From: Streptomyces albipurpureus
GTDB taxonomy: Bacteria > Actinomycetota > Actinomycetes > Streptomycetales > Streptomycetaceae
DNA length: 64,000 bases
Assembly (NCBI RefSeq): GCF_023701525.1
Contig: NZ_JAMQAW010000036.1
Coordinates: 366,102-430,101, forward strand
Direction: 5' to 3'
Position numbers and translations under genes: made by a program. Position 1 is the first letter of the stretch. Every line of letters starts with the position of its first letter. Positions 34,768 to 44,001 of the stretch are shown here, in pieces. The notes under the pieces are model-generated. The model saw only the letters and a list, made by a program, of their open reading frames with translations. It had not been told where the DNA came from and did no database searches.

Positions 34768-35130
34768 CTAGGACGGCGATGGTGCCGGGATTCCCTCGCC
34801 GTCGCCCGTCAGGCCTCGATGGACCCGCTGCTCCCGCAGCATCGCCCGTATCGGATGCCAGAGCTCCGCTCCCGTCTCCGGCTGGGTGCGCCAGAGCAGT
34901 CCGTCCGGATGGTGGAGTACCGCCGTGATCTCGTCCGGGGTGGGCGGCTCCGCGTTCCCCCGCAGATAGACCGCCCGCAGGCCCAGATTGCGCAGCCGGG
35001 TCAGTGCGCGCGCCCGGTTGGCGGCGTGCACCAGATAGCGGGCCGGCCGTCCGTCGCCCAGTGGGCTGGGCAGGCTGAGCGCGACGACCACGCTGCCGCT
35101 CGGCAGCCTGCTGAAACCTCCGCCTGGCAT
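34768..35130 (-). CDS. Conserved hypothetical protein, 120 residues
   Basis: A small cytoplasmic protein: VVVALSLPSPLGDGRPARYLVHAANRARALTRLRNLGLRAVYLRGNAEPPTPDEITAVLHHPDGLLWRT. The alternating strands and helices suggest an alpha/beta fold, but I know no function. The ATG at 35130 is preferred over one 18 codons upstream because GGGGGAG is well placed before it. It is convergent with pncA and lies downstream of the promoter-distal end of nothing else. Confidence 0.75.
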   Translation of the reverse strand: MPGGGFSRLPSGSVVVALSLPSPLGDGRPARYLVHAANRARALTRLRNLGLRAVYLRGNAEPPTPDEITAVLHHPDGLLWRTQPETGAELWHPIRAMLREQRVHRGLTGDGEGIPAPSPS

Positions 35131-35192
35131 GGTGAACCACTCCCCCGTGAGATGGCGTGTCAATAACGGTCTGGCACCACGCACCTAAACAC

Positions 35193-35228
35193 GATCGGCC
35201 GCTGCCCGCCAGGGGGCAACGGCCGATC
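35193..35228 (-). terminator. Terminator after the secreted M6 protease gene
   Basis: A 9-base outer stem (35193-35201 with 35220-35228), followed inwards by a second paired block TGCCC/GGGCA, lies 25 bases past the protease stop. Confidence 0.7.
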
Positions 35229-35253
35229 ATGTTCTGACCTGCAATAACGCGTT

Positions 35254-37680
35254 TTACTTGGTCGACGGACCAACCTTTACGGTGATCGTCTGGCCGCTTC
35301 GCGGCTCCTTCACGATGGAGATCTTGGTATTGGTGTCAGTTACCTTCACCCCAGCGGTCGGGTTCTCCGGGTACCAGTAGACGCCCTTGCGATCATCGAA
35401 GACCGGGTTGCCGGCCCTGGACTTGATCGTCGTCGCAACGTCCGCCCGGTGCAGCGTGAGGGCGTCGGTGCGCCACTGGCTGAAGGTCGAGTCGAACGCC
35501 TGGATCCGGTTGCGCATCAGCGTCCCGTCCGCCCACTTCAGCGGAGCGGCGTTGGCGTCGATCGGCAGCACCCGACCCGTGCCCGGGTGGACGCTGGTGT
35601 TGTTGTCGCGCTGCGAGGTGTCCCAGAGCCAGACCAGCAGACCGTTCTGGTAGGGGTAGTGCTCGACCCATGAGTCCTTCGGCGCCTTGAACCCGAAGTT
35701 GTACGGACCGACCTTGAGGGTCTTGTCGTACGACACGTACTGACGGTTCTCGGCGAGGTAGTACTGCTCGTACTCCTGGGTGAAGGACTCACCGACGCGC
35801 GAGAAGCCCTTCGCGGTCCAGGCCGCGTCGGCCGCCTCGGCGTTGTCGAGGAAGAGCGCGGCGCCGTCCGCCCTGACGGTGATCTCATCGGCCACGAAGC
35901 CCTTGCCGCCCGCGCCGCCGTCGGTCTGGTAGCGGAACCGGACGTCGACCTTCTTGCCCGTGTAGGCGTCGAGCGAGTAGGCGAGCTTCTTGTGCGCGCC
36001 CGAAAGATCGGTCAGCCCGGGGCTGTTGCTGGCGTCACGGCCGATCGCCACGCCGTCGGCGGTGCCGTCGAGCGCGGTCCAGTTGGCCCCGCCGTCGGTC
36101 GACGCCTCGGCGTAGAGGTAGTCGTACCCCTTCTCGATGTCCCACCAGCCGGTGAGTTCGAGGGAGGCGGCGGCCTTGCCGGTGAGGTCGACCTGGCGGG
36201 AGAGCGTGTTCTTCAGGTTGTCGCCCTGGTTGCTCCACCACTGTCCGACGCCCTGGGCGGGCTTGACTATGGTCCGGGTGACCGGCTTCTTCGGCAGTTC
36301 GACGACGAGTGCCTGCGGAAGCGCGGTGTTGTACGCGGCTACGCCCAGGGTGTGGGTGGACTTGGTCGCCGCCTTGGCCTTGGTGTAGTTCAGCCAACCC
36401 AGCTGGAGCTTGTCCCAGGCGGTCATATCGCCGGGGAGGTCGCCGATGGAGTCCTTGCCGTTGCCGAGCCAGGAGCCGGACGACATCAGCGTCCAGAAGC
36501 CGGTCGAGTTCTCGCCGCGGCCCGAGGTGTCGTAGTGGTCCGGCAGTCCGAGGTCGTGTCCGTACTCATGGGCGAAGACACCGAGGCCGCCGTTCTCGGG
36601 CTGCATGGTGTAGTCGCCGACCCAGATCCCGGTGTCACCGATCTGGGTGCCGCCGGCCCGGTTGTTCGCCGGTCCGGTGCTTCCCGCGTCGGTTCCGTAC
36701 GCGTACCAGCGGTGGGCCCACAGGGCGTTGGTGCCTTCGGCGCCGCCGCCCGCTGACTCGTCCTCACCGGCGTGGACGATCTGGAAGTGATCGATGTAGC
36801 CGTCGGACTCGTTGAAGTTGCCGTCGCCGTCGAAGTCGTAGCGGTCCCAGACGTCGTACTGGCCGATGTCGGCCTTGATCTGGGCGTCGGTACGGCCCTG
36901 GGCCCGCTGGTCGGCGACCCAGGCGGTGACTCCGTCGCGGACGGTGTCCCAGACGTTGTCGCAGTTGGAGTCGCCGCAGTAGTTGGAGCCGTAGCGGGCC
37001 TCGTTGTAGTCGACCTTGACCCAGTCGGAGACTCCGCCGTCGACCGAGTAGCGGCCGGACGAGGTCTTCTCGTAGTAGGTCTTCAGCGACTCCTTGGGCT
37101 TACCGGCCTTGTCCTTGCCGGTGCCGAAGTAGAGGTCCTGGAAGTGCTGGCGGTTGTAGTCCGCCTGCCAGGCCGTGGAGTTGTCGACCGCCCGATCCGG
37201 CTTGGCGATCTTGTTGTGGAGCGGACCCGGGGTGCCGCCGTACTTCTTGACCGGCGGCTGGGGGCCGCCGGGGCCGTCCGGGTCGTACATCGTGGTGTCG
37301 TCGACCTTGTCGCCGAACTCGACCAGGATGGTGAAGATCTTGTCGGTCTTCTCGCGGCCCAGCTCGACGTACTTCCTGTCGTCGAGCTTGACGACCTTGG
37401 ACGCTCCGCGCTGCTGCACGGTCGCGTCCCCGGCTATGACCTGCTCCAGCGCCGCTTGGCGCTCTTGCTCCTGCTGCTTGCTGAAGGGACCGTCGAGGTC
37501 GTGCTCGACGTGGTCCTTCTGCGGAGCCGGGTCCTGGCGCTCGATGGCCGTTGTCGCCGCCTTGGCCGGGGACCCCTGATCCCCTGCTTGGGCGGTGCTG
37601 AACGCCGAGGCCGCTGCGGTGGTCGCGGCAAGCGCGACAATCACCGCGGACGCTCTGATCGTCCGTCGATTGGTGGTCAC
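35254..37680 (-). CDS. Secreted M6 family metalloprotease (immune inhibitor A-like)
   Basis: An 808-residue exported zinc protease. The GTG at 37680 gives a signal peptide ending near residue 32; the propeptide runs to about residue 130. The catalytic motif is H371-E-x-x-H375-D-L-G-L-P-D-H382, with family residues YDTSGRGENSTGFWTLMSSGSW downstream. The C-terminal 350 residues are beta-sandwich-like with aromatic and Gly-Ser clusters, as in InhA. It is a calcium-dependent extracellular protease for digesting environmental protein. GGGGGAGG lies about 10 bases before the start. Confidence 0.94.
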   Translation of the reverse strand: MTTNRRTIRASAVIVALAATTAAASAFSTAQAGDQGSPAKAATTAIERQDPAPQKDHVEHDLDGPFSKQQEQERQAALEQVIAGDATVQQRGASKVVKLDDRKYVELGREKTDKIFTILVEFGDKVDDTTMYDPDGPGGPQPPVKKYGGTPGPLHNKIAKPDRAVDNSTAWQADYNRQHFQDLYFGTGKDKAGKPKESLKTYYEKTSSGRYSVDGGVSDWVKVDYNEARYGSNYCGDSNCDNVWDTVRDGVTAWVADQRAQGRTDAQIKADIGQYDVWDRYDFDGDGNFNESDGYIDHFQIVHAGEDESAGGGAEGTNALWAHRWYAYGTDAGSTGPANNRAGGTQIGDTGIWVGDYTMQPENGGLGVFAHEYGHDLGLPDHYDTSGRGENSTGFWTLMSSGSWLGNGKDSIGDLPGDMTAWDKLQLGWLNYTKAKAATKSTHTLGVAAYNTALPQALVVELPKKPVTRTIVKPAQGVGQWWSNQGDNLKNTLSRQVDLTGKAAASLELTGWWDIEKGYDYLYAEASTDGGANWTALDGTADGVAIGRDASNSPGLTDLSGAHKKLAYSLDAYTGKKVDVRFRYQTDGGAGGKGFVADEITVRADGAALFLDNAEAADAAWTAKGFSRVGESFTQEYEQYYLAENRQYVSYDKTLKVGPYNFGFKAPKDSWVEHYPYQNGLLVWLWDTSQRDNNTSVHPGTGRVLPIDANAAPLKWADGTLMRNRIQAFDSTFSQWRTDALTLHRADVATTIKSRAGNPVFDDRKGVYWYPENPTAGVKVTDTNTKISIVKEPRSGQTITVKVGPSTK

Positions 37681-38085
37681 TTGGTGGTGTCCTCCCCCGC
37701 GTTCCTTCGCCGTTTCGGACCGATGTGGGGTTGTCCGGGCGAGGCGTCGCGTCACAAGTGACGGCATTCGACCGTAGTCAGAGAAGAAAAGACAGACCTT
37801 GACACGGACATTCCAATTGCACTATGCAGAAGCCCGGTTCCGATTTTCGGACATGCCGACTACGGGAAACCGGCGCATGGAACGCGCCACTTCTTGCCCT
37901 GTATGAATCTGTGCGCCCCCTATGCACCGGCAGCTAACCGCCACCGGGTGAGGTCACGCTTACCCCCGGTTCCCTCGGGGCATCGAGCATCGTAGAGTTA
38001 TTTTCGTGCGATCGCGTTGAGTCAGACCCTCGACCGTTTCCCGACCCCACATGCCCCCCGGCATTGCCCCAGGACGGATACCGTC
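37681..38085. other. Divergent intergenic region, 405 bases
   Basis: It separates the protease gene from a small membrane protein gene. The AT-rich section at 37770-37870 holds a consensus-like promoter on the plus strand. Nothing else is evident. Confidence 0.5.
37799..37828 (+). promoter_or_regulatory. Consensus-like promoter in the protease upstream region
   Basis: TTGACA (37799-37804) and TATGCA (37823-37828) are 18 bases apart. It points towards the small membrane protein gene 258 bases downstream; the last base of the -10 box departs from the consensus. Confidence 0.45.
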
Positions 38086-38403
38086 ATGCCTCGTCCGACT
38101 GCCGCACAGCTCGCCTATGGTTCGGCCACTGTTGTGCTCTCCGCACTGGCTCTCCTTCTGCTTACCGGCGCCACCCACATCGTCGCGGTCGCCGCCATCG
38201 GCGTCGGCTCGATGGTGCTGGGGTTGACCGTGGCGGTAGCCGTTCCGATCGGCCGGGCAGCGCGGGCGGCCAAGACGGCAGGGGCGGCTCGTTCGCTCTC
38301 CGCCAGCCACCGTGCCGCGGCCGGGCGTACCACCTCCGGGGCCTCAGCGGACGGCCTCACCACCCGGGTCCGCACCTCGCGCGAGCACTCGTTGCGCCGC
38401 TGA
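38086..38403 (+). CDS. Small two-helix membrane protein
   Basis: A 105-residue protein with two adjacent membrane helices (about 12-28 and 33-53) and a basic, Ala/Ser/Arg-rich cytoplasmic tail. It is conserved-looking in streptomycete style, but no function is known. The ATG at 38086 follows AGGACGG by about 8 bases. It is convergent with the first RDD gene, whose stop lies 34 bases away. Confidence 0.75.
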   Translation: MPRPTAAQLAYGSATVVLSALALLLLTGATHIVAVAAIGVGSMVLGLTVAVAVPIGRAARAAKTAGAARSLSASHRAAAGRTTSGASADGLTTRVRTSREHSLRR

Positions 38404-38437
38404 ACCCCGGCTCCCCCATCGCAGGGGCCTTCGCGGG

Positions 38438-39250
38438 TCACTGCGGCACCGCCACCACGACGGTCTTGCCGGCCTTGTCGTGGAGGCCCTGTTTGTAGGG
38501 CTTGTCGGCCAGGATCGTGGCGATGATGACGATCCACCAGATACAGAAGCAGCAGACCAGTGCCGGCACCCAGAGCACCGCCGCACGCAACAGGGCCGAA
38601 CGGGTGTCCGGCACACTGCCGTCGTTCAGCATGGCGACCCGGATCTTCAGGAGCCGCTTGCCGATGGTCTGGCCGTTCTTCCTCACCATCAAGGTGTCAT
38701 AGCCGACATAGGCGATGAGGGAGATCAGGGACCAGATCCACTGCCGGCCGGTGTTCACGTCATTGGCGATGTCATCCCAACCGTCTCCGCTGTCACCATT
38801 GACGTTCCAGCCACCGAAGATGAGCGAGAGCAGGAAGAGCGGAATGAAGATGATCAGCGCGTCGATCACCCGGGCGCTGAACCTCTTGCTGAACTCCGCG
38901 AGCGGCGGCATTCCGGAGAGCGGGTCGGGCCCACCGCCATAGGGCCCGCCGTAGGCGTTGGGATCATAGGGGGGCATCCCACCGCCACCGCCGCCATAGG
39001 GACCACCCTGCCCGGGGCCCTGTCCGCCATACGGGGAACCTTGCCCCGGCCCCTGTCCCGATCCCTGCCCAGGGCCGCCCTGCCAGGCGCCGCCCTCCCC
39101 TCCATAGGGGGAACCGCCCGGTGGCGGCGGGGGCGGGGGCTGCTGGCCGCCACCACCCTGTCCCCCTTGCGGGGGTTCCTGCGGCTTCTTCAGGAAGGGG
39201 TCGTCGTCGGGGCCTCCCGGGCCGGACGGCGGGGGCTGATCATTACTCAT
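38438..39250 (-). CDS. RDD family membrane protein with Gly/Pro/Gln-rich N-terminus
   Basis: A 270-residue protein. The first 125 residues are Gly/Pro/Gln/Tyr-rich low complexity (repeats of PYGG and GPGQG). The C-terminal RDD domain starts around FSKRFSARVIDALIIFIPLFLL, with the family's Arg and two Asp residues, and has three to four membrane helices including GYDTLMVRKNGQTIGKRLLKIRV. RDD proteins are poorly characterised and may transport ions or small molecules. A second RDD gene lies upstream, 96 bases away on the same strand. Confidence 0.9.
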   Translation of the reverse strand: MSNDQPPPSGPGGPDDDPFLKKPQEPPQGGQGGGGQQPPPPPPPGGSPYGGEGGAWQGGPGQGSGQGPGQGSPYGGQGPGQGGPYGGGGGGMPPYDPNAYGGPYGGGPDPLSGMPPLAEFSKRFSARVIDALIIFIPLFLLSLIFGGWNVNGDSGDGWDDIANDVNTGRQWIWSLISLIAYVGYDTLMVRKNGQTIGKRLLKIRVAMLNDGSVPDTRSALLRAAVLWVPALVCCFCIWWIVIIATILADKPYKQGLHDKAGKTVVVAVPQ

Positions 39251-39346
39251 GAAGGCAGTGCACCCCGCCTCCGGGGACACCGCAAAAGCTGGCACGCCGT
39301 TCGGGGGACCCGTTGCTGATGCCGGGTCAGCCCGCAGCCCCGGGTG

Positions 39347-40873
39347 TCAGCCCCGGGTGACGAAGGTGTGTGCCGCCTTGTCGTGCCAGCACTGCCGCCA
39401 CGGACGGTCGAACAGGCACCAGAGCACATTGAGCACACCGATCGCCAGCAGCCCGAGCACGCTGTAGACCAGCCAGCGGCGCAGCGCGCCCCCGAAGGTC
39501 GGCGGGCTGTGGGACTCGATGTCGACCACGGCCAGTCCGCAGAGCTTCTTGCCGAGCGTACGACCCCACCGAGCCGTGGGGAGCGCCTCGTACAGCACCC
39601 CGAGAACGAGGAGCGCTCCGAGGACGATGGCCAGATGCACCCCGGTCGTACCGTCGAGCAGCCAGACGGTGACCGTCTGCCCGGACTGCTTGGCCGCATC
39701 GATCTTGTCGTCGATATGAGCGAGGGCCTGGGTGCCGACCGGCACGGCGACAGCACCCACCAGTGCGCCGAGCACCACGCTGTCAATCAGCCGGGCGACG
39801 AGCCGCTTGGCGAGGGGTGCGGGCCGGGCGGCGGCCTGGGCTTGGGCCGCCTGGAGGAAGGGGTCGTTGACCGGGGGCTTCCAGGGCACGACCGGCGGCT
39901 CGCCGGCTTCGCCCCCCTGGGCGAGTTGCTGGACCTGCTGCGGCCAGGACGCGGAACCTCCACCGGGACCAGGAGTACCGGAGGACTGCCGCGGGAGTTC
40001 GGGTCCACGGGAGTGGGTGGGCGGGTTCATGGACCGCGAGGTGAGGGGCGGCTCTGAGTGCACGGCGGGTGGAGGCGGCTGCACCGCGGGTGGTGTCCTC
40101 GCCGCACTCTGCTGGCTTGCATGACTGGGCGGGCTGGGCTGGGACTGTGGGCCCTGGGGTGTCGGAGGCCCTGGCTGCGGCGCCGGAGCCTGCTGTCCCT
40201 GCTGTCCCTGCTGTCCCTGGAGTGCCTGCTGCCCCGGCCCGGCCTGCTTCTGAGCGACCCGGGCCCGTAGGGCGCGAATGGCCATGGTGCTCTCAGCCGA
40301 GGGCGTGGGGTCGGGTCCATCGGTGTTTCTGCGGGGCCGTACCGGCAGACCCGTCGCGGATGACGCGTCCTGCCCCGGAGGAGTGGACCGCACCCCCGGG
40401 AGGGCGCCTCCGGACGGGTCACCCGATGCGGGAGCGGGAGGCGTGGGTGATGACGGGTCCGGCGGTCGAGGGGCCTGCTCGCCACCCCACGAAACCCGGT
40501 TGTCGCGTTCACCGCCGAATCCGGTCTGCCGAGAGGTATCGGCCTGCCAGACACTGGCGGGCTCCTGCCTGGCGGGCTCATCAAGCGGGTCCTCATCGAA
40601 GAAGACCGGCCCGGTCTCTTCCACCCGGGTGGGCGGTGGCTCGGGGGCGGACCGCTCGGGCCGCTCATGTCTGGGAGGGCTCTGCGCCGGCACCGAGGCC
40701 GCGCCAGGCCCAGCCTGACCAGGCGTCGAGGGCATGGCCTCACCCTGTTTGGGCGCGGGCCGACTCGTCCCGGGCACCCAGGCAGAACCGTTCCAGTACC
40801 GGACATAGCCGGGGATGGAGGGGTCCGGGTAGAACCCTTGCGCCGGGCTGCCATCACCTGGAGGAGTAGCCAA
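39347..40873 (-). CDS. RDD family membrane protein with N-terminal DUF2510 domain
   Basis: A 508-residue protein. Residues 10-38 (AQGFYPDPSIPGYVRYWNGSAWVPGTSRP) form a DUF2510 domain, a Trp-rich module found at the N-termini of actinobacterial membrane proteins. Then come some 300 residues of Pro/Gln/Ser-rich linker, including GQQGQQGQQ repeats. The C-terminal RDD domain begins at LAKRLVARLIDSVVLGALVGAV and contains RWGRTLGKKLCGLAVVDIE. The start is set at TTG 40873 (giving MATPPGDGS) because GGAG is 9 bases upstream; a TTG at 40882 has no spacing. Confidence 0.88.
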   Translation of the reverse strand: MATPPGDGSPAQGFYPDPSIPGYVRYWNGSAWVPGTSRPAPKQGEAMPSTPGQAGPGAASVPAQSPPRHERPERSAPEPPPTRVEETGPVFFDEDPLDEPARQEPASVWQADTSRQTGFGGERDNRVSWGGEQAPRPPDPSSPTPPAPASGDPSGGALPGVRSTPPGQDASSATGLPVRPRRNTDGPDPTPSAESTMAIRALRARVAQKQAGPGQQALQGQQGQQGQQAPAPQPGPPTPQGPQSQPSPPSHASQQSAARTPPAVQPPPPAVHSEPPLTSRSMNPPTHSRGPELPRQSSGTPGPGGGSASWPQQVQQLAQGGEAGEPPVVPWKPPVNDPFLQAAQAQAAARPAPLAKRLVARLIDSVVLGALVGAVAVPVGTQALAHIDDKIDAAKQSGQTVTVWLLDGTTGVHLAIVLGALLVLGVLYEALPTARWGRTLGKKLCGLAVVDIESHSPPTFGGALRRWLVYSVLGLLAIGVLNVLWCLFDRPWRQCWHDKAAHTFVTRG

Positions 40874-41132
40874 TGCCCCCAACTCCGTTCACTCACTACC
40901 TCTGTGGGCCGCCGCAAGGCCGGACACATGCGCGGGCCGTGCGGCCTGTATACCCGGCATCGGAGTGTCCCTCCGACCGTCCCCCGGCTGTCCAAGGAGG
41001 ACAGTAACGAAGAACGGGCGCCGCTGAAGAAGGAGAGCGCGAGAAAGAGCGCGTTCGAGCGAAGGAGTGGAGCAGTTGAGCGGCATCAGCGGCCTCCGCT
41101 ACCGGACCGGTCCGTACTCCCGGATCGAACTC

Positions 41133-41585
41133 CTACCGCCCGGCTCCCAGCAGGCGCACCCCATCGACGGCGGCCGGGGAGAGCGCCGCCCCATCGAGCG
41201 CGGTCGGCTCCAGCCAGGCGACCTCACTGGTCGTCCCGTCGATCTCGGTCACCCCCAACTCCCCCTCGTGGATGTCGACGGCGTAGAAGAGGGCGACCAA
41301 CTGCCACGCGATGCCGAGGCGGTCCGCCCGATAGCTCCGCGCCTCCACCAACCGCGCGCCGCGCACCTTGAGCCCGGTCTCTTCGTACAACTCCCGCTCC
41401 AACGCCTCGCGCGGCTGCTCCCCGGGGTCGACCCCACCGCCGGGAAGGTGCCACAGCCCGGGCTCGAACACCGGGGAGGACGCCCCGAGCCGGGTGAACA
41501 GCATGCGCTCCCGGCGGCTGGCGATCGCATACGCCGATATCCGCGTTCGTACGTGTATGCCGTTCTCATCCCCGTTCCGCTTCAT
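41133..41585 (-). CDS. Nudix hydrolase
   Basis: A 150-residue pyrophosphohydrolase. The Nudix box is complete: [24 protein letters not shown] (the REx2EE pattern around residues 67-77). It hydrolyses nucleoside diphosphate-linked substrates; the specific substrate is unknown. The ATG at 41585 lies 7 bases after a TACGTT box with no ribosome site, so it is probably leaderless. It stands between an RDD gene and the HATPase gene on the same strand. Confidence 0.92.
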   Translation of the reverse strand: MKRNGDENGIHVRTRISAYAIASRRERMLFTRLGASSPVFEPGLWHLPGGGVDPGEQPREALERELYEETGLKVRGARLVEARSYRADRLGIAWQLVALFYAVDIHEGELGVTEIDGTTSEVAWLEPTALDGAALSPAAVDGVRLLGAGR

Positions 41586-41592
41586 GAAGGAC

Positions 41593-41598
41593 AACGTA
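41593..41598 (-). promoter_or_regulatory. Leaderless-type -10 box of the Nudix gene
   Basis: On the minus strand TACGTT ends 7 bases before the ATG at 41585. Confidence 0.45.
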
Positions 41599-41650
41599 AT
41601 ACGTCCCGGCCGCCACGTCGGCGGCCGGGACGAGGTGTGGGGTGCAGGGG

Positions 41651-42061
41651 CTAAGGAGCTGGGGGGAGGGTCAGTTCGGCCCAGACGGACTTCCCGGCTC
41701 CGTACCGTGGGCTCACGCCCCAGGCGTCGGACAGTGCCGCTACGAGGGGCAGTCCACGTCCACCGGTGGCCTCGGGGCCGCAGGGGGTGAACCGGGGCAG
41801 CGCGTTGGAGGCGTCATGCACCTCGATGCGCACCCCGCGCCACAGCGGGGCGTATCGGGTCTCGATCTCACGGCCGGGCACTTTGGCATGTCGTAGGGCA
41901 TTGGTCAGCAACTCCGACAGCACCACGCAGGCGAAGGCTTCGATGGGAGCGAGCCCCCAGCCGGCGAGCGCCTTCCGCAACTCGGCCCGGGCCAGGCCCA
42001 CACAGCGGGGACTGTAGGTCCACCGGTACACGATGGGCCCGCTGGCACAGTTCTCGCTCAC
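41651..42061 (-). CDS. Anti-sigma-factor-type ATP-binding protein (HATPase_c_2)
   Basis: A 136-residue GHKL ATPase domain related to SpoIIAB/RsbW. The N-box is [12 protein letters not shown] and the G1/G2 glycines are in [16 protein letters not shown]. Streptomycetes have many such proteins; some bind sigma factors or anti-anti-sigma partners, and many are of unknown role. It starts with GTG at 42061. It is divergent from an XRE/TPR regulator, a pairing common in Streptomyces developmental loci. Confidence 0.9.
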   Translation of the reverse strand: MSENCASGPIVYRWTYSPRCVGLARAELRKALAGWGLAPIEAFACVVLSELLTNALRHAKVPGREIETRYAPLWRGVRIEVHDASNALPRFTPCGPEATGGRGLPLVAALSDAWGVSPRYGAGKSVWAELTLPPAP

Positions 42062-42246
42062 CGCGCCATTCCCGTCATTCGCCGCGGAGTTAAGGCCCGT
42101 ACCGGTGATTCGAAGAGATGGACGATAACGTGAGACACGTCGACGCTCCTTTGTCAGCGTTGGCCGCGCCCCCGGACCGTTACTGCGGTCGCGGGGGTAT
42201 TCCTCTCTATCAACGCAGCCTTGACGTCAGCGAACTTGCACACCTC

Positions 42247-42274
42247 TTGCACAGGCTGTCACTCGTTTTATACG
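42247..42274 (+). promoter_or_regulatory. Candidate promoter of the XRE/TPR regulator
   Basis: TTGCAC (42247-42252) and TATACG (42269-42274) are 16 bases apart, giving a leader of about 65 bases that ends in a strong AAGGAGG ribosome site. Confidence 0.45.
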
Positions 42275-42344
42275 GAGGCTGTGCGGGTAGTCGCGAAAAC
42301 TGTGACCATGGACTGATGACGACTCCGCAAGGAGGGCAGAGACC

Positions 42345-43526
42345 ATGAGCACTACCGAACTTCCGCCCGGCGCCAATCTGGCCGCGCTCCGAAAGGCGCA
42401 CGGTCTCTCTCAGGCACAGCTCGCCAGAAAGGCGAGTGTCTCCCTCTCACTTCTCTCCAAGATCGAAGTGGGCGACCGAGCACTGACCCCTGCTGTCGCG
42501 TCCGCCTTGGGAAAGCCGATGGGGCTCTCCATGGCCGAGGTACTGGGACGGACCACCGTCGCACGAGGCGGCAAACGGCCTCTCGCCGAGTTGAGGGCAG
42601 CCCTTCGCGACTACGACCTTCCGCAACCCCAGACGGCCAGCGGCCAGAAGCTCAAGACGACCCTGGCCACCGCGAGTAGGCATCGGAAGCACGTCGAAGT
42701 AGACAAACTCCTCAAGCTACTTCCAGCTCTTCTGCGGGACGCGACCACGGAAGCGCACACCGAGAACACACCCGAGGGCTGGATGCTCCTCGCGGATGTC
42801 TACAGCCATGTCTATTGGTTGGCCGCTAGGCACCGTTGGATGGACATGGCGGAGTTGGCAGTGGCTCGGCAGCGCTGGGCGGTCGAACAACGGCCCAACC
42901 CTTTGGGACGGGCCGTAGCAGCGAGAGACAGGGCGGGCACCTATCTGAACTTCGGCGATATCGAACGTGGGCTCAATATCGTCGATCGTGCGATCTCCGA
43001 TGCCGAGCGAGAATTGAGTGGGACCGATCGCGATATCGCCGTCTGCATCCTCAATCTGCGCGGAATGACTCTGGCCGGCAGGCTCGGGGACAAGGGCGAA
43101 GCCAAGAAGGAGGCTGCCCGGCATATCCGATCCGCCCTGGCCGCATCGGTGGGAGTGGGGAAGGACAGAGATGTGCACGGCCTCACGGTCGGCCCACAGA
43201 ACGCCTTCGCCCATCAGCTCGCTACCTATGTAGACCTCGGACGCCCCCGCGACGCCCTGGCGCTGACCGATGATCTGACGGCTGCCCTGGCCGGGCTTCC
43301 TCCCACCCGAACGGCACCGACGTATATCAACGCGGCGAGGGCCCAGCTCGACATCGGGGATCGCGATGGCGCTCTGGAGAACCTGAGCAGGGCCTGGGGC
43401 GTTGCCCCCCAGATGGCACGTATCCACCCGATGGGACGCGAGGTCTTCCGCGTCGTCTCCTCGCTTCATCGGCGCAGCAACTCGGAGATCCTCAAGCTCT
43501 CCAAGCTCTCGGGGATCGCGCTCTAG
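42345..43526 (+). CDS. XRE-type regulator with TPR-like C-terminal domain
   Basis: A 393-residue protein. The N-terminal helix-turn-helix (about 10-62: LAALRKAHGLSQAQLARKASVSLSLLSKIEVGDRALTP) is of the XRE class. The remainder consists of helical repeats resembling tetratricopeptides (for example the 160-215 and 300-345 segments), as in many streptomycete regulators that sense a peptide or protein partner. An AAGGAGG ribosome site precedes the ATG. It is divergent from the HATPase gene and followed by a YunG-like gene. Confidence 0.9.
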   Translation: MSTTELPPGANLAALRKAHGLSQAQLARKASVSLSLLSKIEVGDRALTPAVASALGKPMGLSMAEVLGRTTVARGGKRPLAELRAALRDYDLPQPQTASGQKLKTTLATASRHRKHVEVDKLLKLLPALLRDATTEAHTENTPEGWMLLADVYSHVYWLAARHRWMDMAELAVARQRWAVEQRPNPLGRAVAARDRAGTYLNFGDIERGLNIVDRAISDAERELSGTDRDIAVCILNLRGMTLAGRLGDKGEAKKEAARHIRSALAASVGVGKDRDVHGLTVGPQNAFAHQLATYVDLGRPRDALALTDDLTAALAGLPPTRTAPTYINAARAQLDIGDRDGALENLSRAWGVAPQMARIHPMGREVFRVVSSLHRRSNSEILKLSKLSGIAL

Positions 43527-43589
43527 CGAGCTGCCAGTGGCGCAGGCCCCACAGCGGGCTCGCACCCTGCGCTGTCAGTGGCTCACGCC

Positions 43590-43958
43590 ATGATGCCCGG
43601 ATGCCCCCTCCCCCTGACCGGCATCGAGAACGCTCTCTGGGCGAGTCGGGCCGCCGATCCCCGTTCGCCCGATGATGCCGCTCGGGAGAGCTGGCGCCCG
43701 GACAACCCCGCTCGGGAGCGATACGACATCACCGCCCTCGTCGTGAACGTTCTTTTTGGTGGGGATCCGGTGCTGGGGGAAGTTTTCCTCGATGGCGAGT
43801 GGCAGGGCTTCCACCACGGGAACCGGCTGCCCGGTGGGATCGGGATCGATCTGACGCGTGAGCAGTTTCGGTGCGGGCAGACGGTGGTGACCAGGACGGT
43901 TGTCGCCAGATCGGCTGGGCCGGGCAGCCGAGTACCAGTTGCCCCGCAAGCACAATAA
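43590..43958 (+). CDS. YunG-like small protein
   Basis: A 122-residue protein. The middle TALVVNVLFGGDPVLGEVFLDGEWQGFHHGNRLPGGIGIDLTREQF resembles the YunG family, including the HHGNRLPGG and DLTREQF blocks. The family has no known activity. The start is uncertain: ATG at 43590 was taken, with GTG at 43578 as an alternative, and no ribosome site is visible. It follows the XRE regulator by 63 bases and may be co-transcribed. Confidence 0.75.
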   Translation: MMPGCPLPLTGIENALWASRAADPRSPDDAARESWRPDNPARERYDITALVVNVLFGGDPVLGEVFLDGEWQGFHHGNRLPGGIGIDLTREQFRCGQTVVTRTVVARSAGPGSRVPVAPQAQ

Positions 43959-43974
43959 TGACTCTACGTAGTCA

Positions 43975-44001
43975 AAAAATGCAGAAAGTTTTTGCCGAAA
44001 G
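43975..44001 (+). promoter_or_regulatory. WhiG-like (sigma-28 type) promoter candidate upstream of ssgG
   Basis: AAAA (43975-43978), a 15-base spacer, then GCCGAAAG (43994-44001). This resembles the WhiG consensus TAAA-N15-GCCGATAA at 9 of 12 positions. The stretch is strikingly AT-rich for this genome. The leader to the ssgG ATG would be about 125 bases. Confidence 0.4.
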
